In this document: in pieces, positions 7,655 through 14,224 of the stretch
How positions within the stretch are numbered: position 1 is the stretch's first letter
Layout of the letters: each line of letters begins with the position of its first letter
Origin: Firmicutes bacterium UBA4882
GTDB lineage: Bacteria > Bacillota > UBA4882
Direction of reading: 5' to 3'
Assembly: GCA_002399265.1 (NCBI GenBank)
Contig: DHDG01000068.1
Coordinates: 1-20,021, forward strand
Length of the DNA: 20,021 nt
Position numbers and translations under genes: made by a program
Notes under the pieces: model-generated
Databases searched by the model: none
What the model was told of the DNA's origin: nothing
The model's input: the letters and a program-made list of their open reading frames with translations, nothing else

Positions 7655-7831
7655 CTAGCGATAGCCTTTCCCCATAGTACCCCAGCGGCGAATGGCGCCA
7701 ATTGATTTGACCTCTGTTTTACCCGCGTTGTTTTTGGGGTCTTGGTCTGGGCGCTGGTTCAGCTGATTAATATTACCGGAATGACGATAATCCTTAAGAA
7801 AACCGTTCGGATCCGACCAGATATTCGGCAT
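7655..7831 (-). CDS. 58-residue hydrophilic protein of unknown function
   Basis: An intact 58-codon frame starts at ATG 7831 with GAGGTGGT about 7 bp upstream and ends with TAG at 7655. The product begins MPNIWSDPNGFLKDYRHSG and ends IGAIRRWGTMGKGYR. It is rich in Asn, Gln, Asp, Arg and Lys, has two Trp, no Cys, and no membrane segment or signal peptide. Codon use resembles the neighbouring genes, and a plausible extended -10 lies 74 bp upstream, which together argue for a real gene. I do not recognise a family. In a spore-former it could be a small spore protein or a regulator, but nothing in the sequence proves either. Confidence 0.6.
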   Translation of the reverse strand: MPNIWSDPNGFLKDYRHSGNINQLNQRPDQDPKNNAGKTEVKSIGAIRRWGTMGKGYR

Positions 7832-7900
7832 GAGATGACCACCTCTGTTCTGTGATAATTGGCCTTAATCATGTTTATGGCTGCCGGGAGCATAGTGTTC

Positions 7901-7913
7901 TGGTATAATAGCA
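7901..7913. promoter_or_regulatory. Overlapping divergent extended -10 elements
   Basis: The 13 bases TGGTATAATAGCA read as TGn-TATAAT on the plus strand (hexamer 7904-7909) and as TGC-TATTAT on the minus strand (hexamer 7910-7905). Each strand therefore has an extended -10, and the two overlap almost completely. Plus-strand transcription would start near 7916 and serve the DUF2156/GNAT pair; minus-strand transcription would start near 7898 and serve the 58-residue gene. No -35 is obvious for either. Confidence 0.5.
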
Positions 7914-7939
7914 CAATCGTGCCGGACACTCATTTTTTT

Positions 7940-7998
7940 TGGTACAAGGCATAGAATATATTTAATTGGTAAGCGCTCAGAAAGGCAGGACTGTACCA
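7940..7998 (+). other. Possible structured mRNA leader
   Basis: In the leader of the DUF2156 gene, TGGTACA (7940-7946) is the perfect reverse complement of TGTACCA (7992-7998), so a 7-bp helix can close a 45-base internal segment. The segment contains AAGCGCTCAGAAAGGCAGG and an AT-rich arm. It matches no riboswitch class that I can name. It lies about 55 bases before the likely ribosome binding site AGGGGGG. Confidence 0.3.
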
Positions 7999-8049
7999 TT
8001 ATCCGTGGAAAGTAAAATATAAAGAGGACATTTATACAGGGGGGTCTCT

Positions 8050-8121
8050 ATCATTTGCTCCGGCACATTAGGTAATTGCTTTGTCTGTAATACTTGTCCG
8101 GCTAAAAAGAATGCCGGCATC
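8050..8121 (+). other. In-frame Cys-rich extension of the DUF2156 gene, possible non-AUG start
   Basis: The DUF2156 frame stays open upstream of its first GTG (8122) back to a TAA at 8020-8022. AGGGGGG at 8038-8044 is spaced correctly for ATC (8050) or ATT (8053), whereas the GTG at 8122 has no Shine-Dalgarno sequence. From 8053 the extension would read start-C-S-G-T-L-G-N-C-F-V-C-N-T-C-P, a C-x6-C-x2-C-x2-C-P pattern like a metal or Fe-S site. Either the protein really starts at a rare codon here, or this is an untranslated leader. Confidence 0.4.
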
Positions 8122-9009
8122 GTGCAACCAAAGCCCCTAAATATTGGGCACAAATCCGTTTTCGAAAAGTATGAGCGTGCCTATCATACAGAAGTATCGG
8201 ATTTCTCTTTTGCCAGCCTTTTTATGTGGCGCCACGCCTTTCGTCCCAGTCTGCAAGAACTGGAAGGCACCCTTTGCGTGTTCACTCTCAGGAAAGACAT
8301 GTTTTTTGCCTTGCCGCCACTAGGGCCCGAGGAGGCTTTGACGCGCGTAATTCCCGCCATGGCTGACTATTTTCACTCCATCGGGCGGCCGTTTTATATG
8401 AAGGCCGTACCCGAGCGGCTTGTTGATCCAATTGTAAAAGCACTGGGCACCAAAGTGGAGATCAAATCCGATCCTGGTACCTGGGATTATGTATATCGCA
8501 CCAGCGACCTTGTCGATTTGCCTGGCCGCAAGTATCAGGGTAAACGCAACCACCTGAACCAGTTCACACAGAAAAATGTGTTCAGCTACGAACCCTTGAG
8601 TCCGGCCATTATCGAAGAGTGTCTGGAGCTGGATAGTAGATGGCGCGCTAAACATCCTGACTCCGGGAGCGAACTGATGGCTGAAGAAGAAAAGGCAATT
8701 AGAGAAGCGCTTTTCCATTGCGAAGAACTGAAACTGTTGGGCGGCGCTATCAGAGTGGACGGTAAAATCAGAGCCTTTGCGGCTGGTGCGTTAATTAATC
8801 CGGAAACAGCTGTCGTTCATATCGAGAAGGCTGATGTTGATTATCCGGGTATGTTTGCCGTGATTAATCAGCAATTTGCGGAACATGTCCCTGCAGAAGT
8901 AGAGTTGATTAACCGCGAAGAGGATTTGGGGCTGCCTGGTTTGCGCAGGGCCAAACGATCCTATCACCCCATTTTTATGGTGAAAAAGCACGAGTTAATT
9001 GAGATCTAA
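8122..9009 (+). CDS. DUF2156 (phosphatidylglycerol lysyltransferase C-terminal-like) protein
   Basis: This 295-residue protein looks like the DUF2156/LPG_synthase_C family, which has a tandem GNAT-like fold. Cues are the N terminus PLNIGHKSVFEKYERAY followed by FSFASLFMWRHAF, the central segment LPGRKYQGKRNHLNQF that is diagnostic of the family, and the C-terminal REEDLGLPGLRRAKRSYHP. Characterised relatives transfer aminoacyl groups from aminoacyl-tRNA to lipids (MprF C domain), but stand-alone members like this are uncharacterised. No membrane segment is present, so it is probably cytoplasmic. The GTG start used here lacks a ribosome binding site; a start at 8050 or 8053 would add a Cys-rich extension. 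It is followed 65 bp later by an Eis-like acetyltransferase, probably on the same transcript. Confidence 0.82.
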   Translation: MQPKPLNIGHKSVFEKYERAYHTEVSDFSFASLFMWRHAFRPSLQELEGTLCVFTLRKDMFFALPPLGPEEALTRVIPAMADYFHSIGRPFYMKAVPERLVDPIVKALGTKVEIKSDPGTWDYVYRTSDLVDLPGRKYQGKRNHLNQFTQKNVFSYEPLSPAIIEECLELDSRWRAKHPDSGSELMAEEEKAIREALFHCEELKLLGGAIRVDGKIRAFAAGALINPETAVVHIEKADVDYPGMFAVINQQFAEHVPAEVELINREEDLGLPGLRRAKRSYHPIFMVKKHELIEI

Positions 9010-9030
9010 AAGCGAGTATAGACGAGCAAG

Positions 9031-9060
9031 AATTGATCGTGATTTAATTGATCAGGATTT
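9031..9060 (+). repeat. Tandem 15-bp repeat, two copies
   Basis: AATTGATCGTGATTT (9031-9045) is followed directly by AATTGATCAGGATTT (9046-9060), identical except for two adjacent bases. The pair fills the gap between the two plus-strand genes and ends just before the AAAGGA ribosome binding site of the second. Confidence 0.8.
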
Positions 9061-9074
9061 AAAGGAATGTGAGT

Positions 9075-10139
9075 GTGGTTTCCTTGGATATCCGGATTGC
9101 TGAACGTGATGACTACGACCGCATCAAATCGATGTGGTCGTGCTGTTTTGACGATGCAGCGGCTTTTGTGGACTGGTACTTCGAGAACATTTATCTGCCA
9201 GAGCATACCTTGTGTGTCTGGGAAAAAGGCACGCTGCTATCGTCCATGCAAATGCTGCCGCGCCAGCTTTTTGTGCGGGGCACATTTCAGCCCACTGGTT
9301 ATGTGGTCGGCGTTATGACCCTTCCGCAATACCGGGGACGGGGCTATGCCGGTCACATGCTGCAGGCCTCGGCAGAGCTGATGAATCAGCGCGGCTACTT
9401 GCTGTCTGTGCTCGTTTCAGATGTGGATCCGCGCTTTTATCAGAAGTTCGGCTGGGAACCAACCCATAATATCACGGAAATGACCATGGATGCGGCCGGA
9501 TTCCGCGCCGCTTCAGCTTTACCGCACTGCCTCCAACCGGCGCAAACAGCAGAGATCCCGCTGCTGCAATCATTTTATGAGCGCTATTGCAGTGCCGGGC
9601 GGCATGGCTACTTTCTTAGGGACAATGCCATCTGGCGCAACCTGCTGGCCGATCTGGAATTGGATGGCGGCCAGGCCTATCTGATTATGAATACCGCCAC
9701 CGATGCGCCTTGCGGCTACATGTTGCTGTTGAGTGATGCCGAAAACGAAGACGCAGGCAAGAGCAAAGACGATGCGCTCCCAAAGATCAAAGAGCTTGTG
9801 TGTTTTGGTGCGCGGGATGGCATAGCACCGCAAATCAGAACCCGCACCAAGCCTTTCTTGATGACACGTATTATTAATCTGCGCGGATTACTGGAAAACT
9901 GCCATGTACCGCAAGCGTCTCATGATCTTGATTATAAAGGACCGCCACTCTCTTTCGACATGGCTCTGACTGCGCCGGAACTCATGAGCGCTTCTGCCAA
10001 TGCCTGGGCTGCCTTAATTCTGGGTGCCGCGGATAATGAACTTTACCAGGCAACCATGCATCGTCTTGACAACCCATTGCGCGATCAGATCGCGCTGCTT
10101 TTTCCAGCCGCAGACAATTATGCCTGCGAGTTATTCTAG
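9075..10139 (+). CDS. GNAT acetyltransferase, Eis-like
   Basis: This is a cytoplasmic acetyl-CoA-dependent N-acetyltransferase of the Eis-like group, which has two GNAT domains and a C-terminal sterol-carrier-like domain. The acetyl-CoA pyrophosphate loop is seen as LPQYRGRGYAGHML near residues 83-96, preceded by GVM and followed by the family signature DVDPRFYQKFGWE. The C-terminal 100 residues (FLMTRIINLRGLLE..., FDMALTA) fit the SCP2-like domain that carries the catalytic C terminus. At 354 residues it is somewhat shorter than the usual 390-400. GTG 9075 is 8 bp from AAAGGA; GTG 9069 is too close. The natural acceptor is unknown; mycobacterial Eis acetylates aminoglycosides, but that should not be assumed here. 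Confidence 0.85.
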   Translation: MVSLDIRIAERDDYDRIKSMWSCCFDDAAAFVDWYFENIYLPEHTLCVWEKGTLLSSMQMLPRQLFVRGTFQPTGYVVGVMTLPQYRGRGYAGHMLQASAELMNQRGYLLSVLVSDVDPRFYQKFGWEPTHNITEMTMDAAGFRAASALPHCLQPAQTAEIPLLQSFYERYCSAGRHGYFLRDNAIWRNLLADLELDGGQAYLIMNTATDAPCGYMLLLSDAENEDAGKSKDDALPKIKELVCFGARDGIAPQIRTRTKPFLMTRIINLRGLLENCHVPQASHDLDYKGPPLSFDMALTAPELMSASANAWAALILGAADNELYQATMHRLDNPLRDQIALLFPAADNYACELF

Positions 10140-10225
10140 CCAAACAGGATGTTTGGCGTTCCTCACCTGAGTACGCATGGAACACGATGTTCCACTATTA
10201 CCAGGGACGTCAAACAGGATGTTTG
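10139..10225 (+). repeat. Cluster of three small GGA/CGA-loop hairpins
   Basis: Three inverted repeats follow the GNAT stop codon. The first is GCCAAACA-GGA-TGTTTGGC (10139-10157), the second TGGAACA-CGA-TGTTCCA (10178-10194) and the third CAAACA-GGA-TGTTTG (10211-10225). All share an AACA-nGA-TGTT core with a three-base loop, and their centres lie 38 and 32 bp apart. They precede the true terminator and are not followed by T tracts. Confidence 0.8.
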
Positions 10226-10251
10226 CGCGCAAAATAACCACCTGTTTTCAA

Positions 10252-10283
10252 AAAAGCCCGCGGGAAGAATCCCACGGGCTTTT
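10252..10283. terminator. Bidirectional intrinsic terminator
   Basis: AAAAGCCCGCGGGA (10252-10265) pairs with TCCCACGGGCTTTT (10270-10283) with one mismatch and an AGAA loop. T runs flank the stem on both strands. It separates the convergent GNAT gene (plus) and ilvE (minus) and should end both, and with ilvE probably the ATP synthase transcript. Confidence 0.85.
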
Positions 10284-10335
10284 CGGTTCGGCTTGTCACC
10301 AAAACTATTGACTTACAGTATGTGATTCGACGTGC

Positions 10336-11253
10336 TTAGAAAATCGGAGTCAGCCAATGCTTGTACTTATCGTTCTTGCCAAGCAGCACGTCATTGAATG
10401 CCTGTTGCAGTTTGTCGGCGATTGGGCCAATCTTGCCGTCGCCAACAATACGGTGATCCACCTCAATAACCGGCGAAACCTGAGCGGCTGTTCCGCAGAG
10501 GAACATTTCATCGCACAAGTACAACTCGGTACGGTCAATGCTGCGTTCGACAACTTCAATCCCCATATCGCGGGCCAGGACCATGAGAGAATCACGGGTA
10601 ATGCCTTCTAGTACATCGTCAGTAGACGGCGGCGTGATCAGCTGGCCCTTCCTGACAATGAAGAGGTTCTCCGCGCTGCCTTCCGCTACATGGCCGTTGG
10701 CAGTGAGGAAAATGGCCTCGTCATAACCGTTTTCAACGGCATCGCTCTTGGCGAGAGAAGCATTGACATAGCCACCGTTAATCTTGCCGCGTGATGGAAG
10801 CATGTTATCGTCAAGACGTCTCCAGCCGGAGATGGTCACGCGCAGACCGTTGTTATCAATATATTTGCCAAACGGTATGACCGCCATGGTAAAATCGTCT
10901 TCCAGCCCGTGCAGCTTTACGCCAATGCCCTGGCTGCTTTTGTAAGCCACAGGACGGAGGTAGACGTTTTCGCGGTAGTTGGCCTTCCTGAGTAGTTCCA
11001 CGGTGATGTTGCGCAGATCCTCATTGCTGTACTTCAGATTCATGCGTAAGAGTTTCGCGGCGTTGAGCAAACGACGGTAGTGATCTTCAAACCTGAACCC
11101 GAAAAGTTGGCCCTTTTCCTGGTTCCAGTAGGCGCGTACTCCTCCGAAACAAGCAGTTCCATATAGGAAAGCGTGTGTCAGTATGCTGATTTTGGCCTCT
11201 TCAAGCGGGACATACTTGCCTTCGAAATACGCTTGAACTCTGTTTTCACCCAT
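10336..11253 (-). CDS. ilvE: Branched-chain amino acid aminotransferase
   Basis: This PLP enzyme catalyses the last step of valine, leucine and isoleucine synthesis and the first step of their breakdown. The 305-residue protein is a complete class IV fold-type aminotransferase. Features are the substrate-loop motif FLYGTACFGGVRAY (29-42), the PLP lysine at 157 within RGKINGGY, the family signature AEGSAENLF (190-198) with Glu191, ITRDSL (218-223) and the phosphate-binding FLCGTAAQVSPV (251-262). ATG 11253 lies 10 bp from GGGGAGGG; the TTG three codons earlier is too close. It sits 79 bp downstream of atpC on the same strand without a clear promoter or terminator between them, so it may be co-transcribed with the ATP synthase. 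D-amino-acid aminotransferase is less likely given IlvE-like motifs. Confidence 0.94.
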   Translation of the reverse strand: MGENRVQAYFEGKYVPLEEAKISILTHAFLYGTACFGGVRAYWNQEKGQLFGFRFEDHYRRLLNAAKLLRMNLKYSNEDLRNITVELLRKANYRENVYLRPVAYKSSQGIGVKLHGLEDDFTMAVIPFGKYIDNNGLRVTISGWRRLDDNMLPSRGKINGGYVNASLAKSDAVENGYDEAIFLTANGHVAEGSAENLFIVRKGQLITPPSTDDVLEGITRDSLMVLARDMGIEVVERSIDRTELYLCDEMFLCGTAAQVSPVIEVDHRIVGDGKIGPIADKLQQAFNDVLLGKNDKYKHWLTPIF

Positions 11254-11332
11254 AACAAGCAAACCCTCCCCAATAAATCCGTAATAACCTATTTTAAGCT
11301 ATTCTCCCCCGCAAAGATAACTCCTCTTTTGA

Positions 11333-11767
11333 TCACTCATCGTCGCGGGTCTGTTCGGCAATTTTCAATCTGAGCAGGGCTCTGCGTAGTGAAGCAGTGG
11401 CCTTGTTGATATCTGCGGGCGAGTAAGTACCGGCGGCCAGTATTGCTTCAGCTTTGCGTTTCGACTCCAGTGCTTTCTGAACATCAATATCTTCGGGCAT
11501 CTCAGCCGCCTCCGCCAGAACAATAACCTTCGCTGGCGTTACTTCGAGATAGCCCTCGCTGACTGCCATGACGTGCATATCATCGCCAATATAGTAGCGT
11601 AAAACGCCAGTCCGCAGCCGGGTCATAAATGGCAAATGGCCTGGCAGGAACCCTACATCTCCCTCAATTCCGGGGGCGACAACCATATCAATGTCATCCC
11701 GCGAGACTTCCAAGCCACCGCTAGGGGTCACGACATGTAATATTAATGTTCGATCAAGTTCCGCCAT
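11333..11767 (-). CDS. atpC: ATP synthase F1 subunit epsilon
   Basis: Epsilon belongs to the central stalk of F1 and can inhibit ATP hydrolysis through its C-terminal helices. The 144-residue protein has the N-terminal beta-sandwich (VVTPSGGLEVSRDDIDMVVAP, then GDVGFLPGHLPFMTRLRTG, the family hallmark) and a C-terminal helical hairpin from about residue 88 (IDVQKALESKRKAEAIL...). Length is normal. The ATG at 11767 has only a modest GGGGGTG upstream. It follows atpD by 52 bp of GC-rich sequence, a larger gap than elsewhere in the F1 part of the operon, and precedes ilvE. Confidence 0.95.
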   Translation of the reverse strand: MAELDRTLILHVVTPSGGLEVSRDDIDMVVAPGIEGDVGFLPGHLPFMTRLRTGVLRYYIGDDMHVMAVSEGYLEVTPAKVIVLAEAAEMPEDIDVQKALESKRKAEAILAAGTYSPADINKATASLRRALLRLKIAEQTRDDE

Positions 11768-11819
11768 CGCCTACACCCCCGCATCGTCGCCGCCTTGGCC
11801 TCCGCGACCTCCCCGCCTG

Positions 11820-13220
11820 CTACGCGTCCATCGTCTTCAGCGTCTTCGCCTTCGCGACCGCTTCATCAATCCCGCCGACCATGAAAAATGCTTGTTCAGG
11901 CAAATGATCATGCTGCCCCTCCAGGATTTCCTTGAAGCCACGGACGGTTTCTTCCTTGGTCACATACCGTCCTGGAATGCTGGTATAAGTTTCGCCAACA
12001 TAAAACGGCTGTGACAGGAATTTTTGAATGCGACGGGCCCGCGCGACGATCTGCTTATCTTCCGCCGACAGTTCGTCCATGCCCAGAATCGCAATGATAT
12101 CGTGCAAATCCTTGTATCTCTGCAAGACTTCCTGAACCCCGCGCGCAGTATGATAATGCTCTGCTCCGATAATGGTTGGTTCCAGATAGCGCGAAGATGA
12201 GGACAACGGATCTACCGCCGGGTAGATACCTAGCTCGGCAATGCTTCTTTCCAAGTTCGTCGCAGCATCTAAATGCCAAAATGTCGTCGCCGGCGCAGGA
12301 TCCGTATAATCGTCAGCTGGTACATAAATAGCTTGAATCGACGTAATTGACCCTCTGTTTGTCGAGGTAATGCGCTCTTCTAATCGTCCCAGCTCGGTAG
12401 CAAGGGTTGGCTGATAGCCCACCGCCGAGGGCATCCTGCCCAACAGCGCCGACACCTCAGAGCCAGCCTGAATAAACCGGAAAATATTATCGATAAAGAA
12501 GAGGACATCGCGCCCCTCATAGTCGCGGAAGTACTCCGCCATCGTCAGGCCAGTCAGCGCCACCCGTAGCCGTGCTCCAGGCGGCTCGTTCATCTGGCCA
12601 AAAACAAGCGCCGTCTTATCAATAACACCCGAGCGCTTCATCTGCAACCACAGGTCATTGCCTTCACGGCTACGCTCGCCGACACCGGCGAATACTGAAA
12701 AACCGCCGTGTTCAGTAGCGATATGCCTGATCAATTCCATAATGAGCATGGTCTTACCAACACCGGCCCCGCCGAATAAGCCTATTTTGCCGCCGCGCGG
12801 ATAAGGAACCAGCAAGTCGATCACCTTGATGCCGGTTTCCAGAACCGTACGCTTAGTATCCAGGTCCGCAAAAAAAGGAGCGCGATGGTGGATTGGCCAG
12901 TGCTGCCGCGCCTGCACCACCTCGCCGCCATCAATTGGCGCGCCCAGTACGTTGAAGACGCGTCCCAAGGTTTCCCGCCCAACCGGTACTTCAATTGGCC
13001 GCCCTTCGGAATAAGCCGGGAGCCCACGCTTCAGGCCTTCGGTGGCAGCCATTGCTATAGCTCTGGCACGTCCACCAGTCAAATGCTGATTCACTTCCGC
13101 AATCAGGTCATGCCGATCGGTTTTGATAATCAGCGAACTCCCGACCGCCGGAAGCTGTTCGGAGGAGAATTGTAAATCGATCACCGGGCCAACCGCCCTT
13201 ATGACTTTGCCTACAAACAT
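11820..13220 (-). CDS. atpD: ATP synthase F1 subunit beta
   Basis: Beta is the catalytic ATP-binding subunit of the F1 head. The 466-residue protein carries the P-loop GGAGVGKT near residues 150-157, the catalytic Glu in GVGERSREGNDLW, Walker B VLFFIDNIFRF, the motif EVSALLGRMPSAVGYQPTL and the torque-transmitting DELSAED segment in the C-terminal domain. I placed the start at ATG 13220, 7 bp after GGAGGG, giving the usual MFVGKVIRAVGPVIDLQF N terminus; an upstream in-frame ATG at 13250 lies inside atpG. The gene starts one base after the atpG stop, so translation is probably coupled. All catalytic residues I can check are present. Confidence 0.97.
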   Translation of the reverse strand: MFVGKVIRAVGPVIDLQFSSEQLPAVGSSLIIKTDRHDLIAEVNQHLTGGRARAIAMAATEGLKRGLPAYSEGRPIEVPVGRETLGRVFNVLGAPIDGGEVVQARQHWPIHHRAPFFADLDTKRTVLETGIKVIDLLVPYPRGGKIGLFGGAGVGKTMLIMELIRHIATEHGGFSVFAGVGERSREGNDLWLQMKRSGVIDKTALVFGQMNEPPGARLRVALTGLTMAEYFRDYEGRDVLFFIDNIFRFIQAGSEVSALLGRMPSAVGYQPTLATELGRLEERITSTNRGSITSIQAIYVPADDYTDPAPATTFWHLDAATNLERSIAELGIYPAVDPLSSSSRYLEPTIIGAEHYHTARGVQEVLQRYKDLHDIIAILGMDELSAEDKQIVARARRIQKFLSQPFYVGETYTSIPGRYVTKEETVRGFKEILEGQHDHLPEQAFFMVGGIDEAVAKAKTLKTMDA

Positions 13221-13221
13221 T

Positions 13222-14181
13222 TTAGGTCCCTCCATTGACTCCCTTGGCATCGGAGTCAGCCCGGATGAGTTCAGCCCCGCCCGCCAATTCAGTGATTTCG
13301 CGGGTAATCAGGTCTTGTCTCAAATGATGATACTTCATGATCAATTCGTCCATTAATTCCTTGGCACTGTCACTAGCTGCTGACATGCTGGTCATGCGCG
13401 CCCCCCGCTCTCCAGCATCGGCTTCCAGCAGTGCCCGATAAATTTCAGTCTCAACATAACGCGGCACTAGAAAGTCCAGAATTTCCCGAGGCGATGGTTC
13501 AAAAATCCAATCCGTCTTCGTCCTCGCCTGCGCCGCCCTCGCGCCTTCCTCGCTTACAGCGCCGGTACCCCCCGAGCCACACGCCTGCGCCGCCCCTGGC
13601 TCGATTGGGATTACCGGCAGCAAACGAAAACATCTGGGCTGCTGCGAAGTAACCGAATTGAACCGTGAATAAACAATAAAGACTTCATCAAAGCGCCGGT
13701 TTTGATAATATTCCTCAACTTCCCCGCCAATCTTCACCGCATGCGCAAAAGTTGTATGATGCGAGACGCCGATATATTCGGAAACGGTCTCAATGCCAGC
13801 CTTCCGGAAATGATCGCGCCCTCTCTTGCCGACCGCAATCACTGCGACCTGCGGATTTCCGGGTAATGAGCGATAATGTTCCATAAAAGCGTGCACAATG
13901 TTCTGGCTATAAGAACCCGCCAAACCCTTATCCGCAGTAATGACAATATACAGCACTCTCTTGACTGGGCGAACTTCCATCAGCGGATGCAGGTTCTCTC
14001 TGGACAGAGCATGCAAATCAACCATAACCTCGCTGATTTTCCGGGCGTATGGACGCGCCTGGGCCACCCTTTCCTGCGCTTTTTTCAAATGCGTCGCTGC
14101 CACAAGTTTCATGGCTTTGGTGATATGGTAAATTTCGCGGATGCCACGAATCCGTCGGCGAATTTCCAGACGACTCTCCAT
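13222..14181 (-). CDS. atpG: ATP synthase F1 subunit gamma, with loop insertion
   Basis: Gamma is the rotating central shaft coupling the c-ring to catalysis. The 319-residue protein has both conserved coiled-coil ends: MESRLEIRRRIRGIREIYHITKAMKLVAA at the N terminus and ARMTSMSAASDSAKELMDEL...TREITELAGGAEL near the C terminus. The Rossmann-like middle has VITADKGLAGSYSQNI. It is about 30 residues longer than usual. The excess lies in a hydrophilic loop before DWIFEPSPREILD, where a Gly/Ala-rich stretch is bounded by a 14-bp direct repeat in the DNA. ATG 14181 has TAGGAGG 7 bp upstream. The frame is intact, so the gene is probably functional. Confidence 0.95.
   Translation of the reverse strand: MESRLEIRRRIRGIREIYHITKAMKLVAATHLKKAQERVAQARPYARKISEVMVDLHALSRENLHPLMEVRPVKRVLYIVITADKGLAGSYSQNIVHAFMEHYRSLPGNPQVAVIAVGKRGRDHFRKAGIETVSEYIGVSHHTTFAHAVKIGGEVEEYYQNRRFDEVFIVYSRFNSVTSQQPRCFRLLPVIPIEPGAAQACGSGGTGAVSEEGARAAQARTKTDWIFEPSPREILDFLVPRYVETEIYRALLEADAGERGARMTSMSAASDSAKELMDELIMKYHHLRQDLITREITELAGGAELIRADSDAKGVNGGT
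13525..13595 (-). repeat. 14-bp direct repeat bounding the atpG loop insertion
   Basis: CGCCTGCGCCGCCC occurs exactly at 13525-13538 and again at 13582-13595, a period of 57 bp or 19 codons. On the coding strand both copies encode the same AAQA step. The intervening codons give the Gly/Ser/Ala-rich loop of gamma. The in-frame spacing suggests the loop grew by duplication or slippage. Confidence 0.85.
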
Positions 14182-14224
14182 GGTGCCGCCTCCTACCTCT
14201 ATCTTAACTCTTATATCTTAATTC

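Noticed and set aside
7911..7938. GCAC-AATC-GTGC hairpin followed later by eight Ts as an attenuator
   Set aside because: The stem is only 4 bp and lies nine bases before the T run, which is too weak to call a terminator.
8111..8125. ATG at 8111 as the start of the DUF2156 gene
   Set aside because: It is in a different frame from the conserved protein.
13431..13652. Plus-strand frame over the gamma insertion
   Set aside because: Pro/Ser-rich antisense product of the GC-rich repeat; no independent support.
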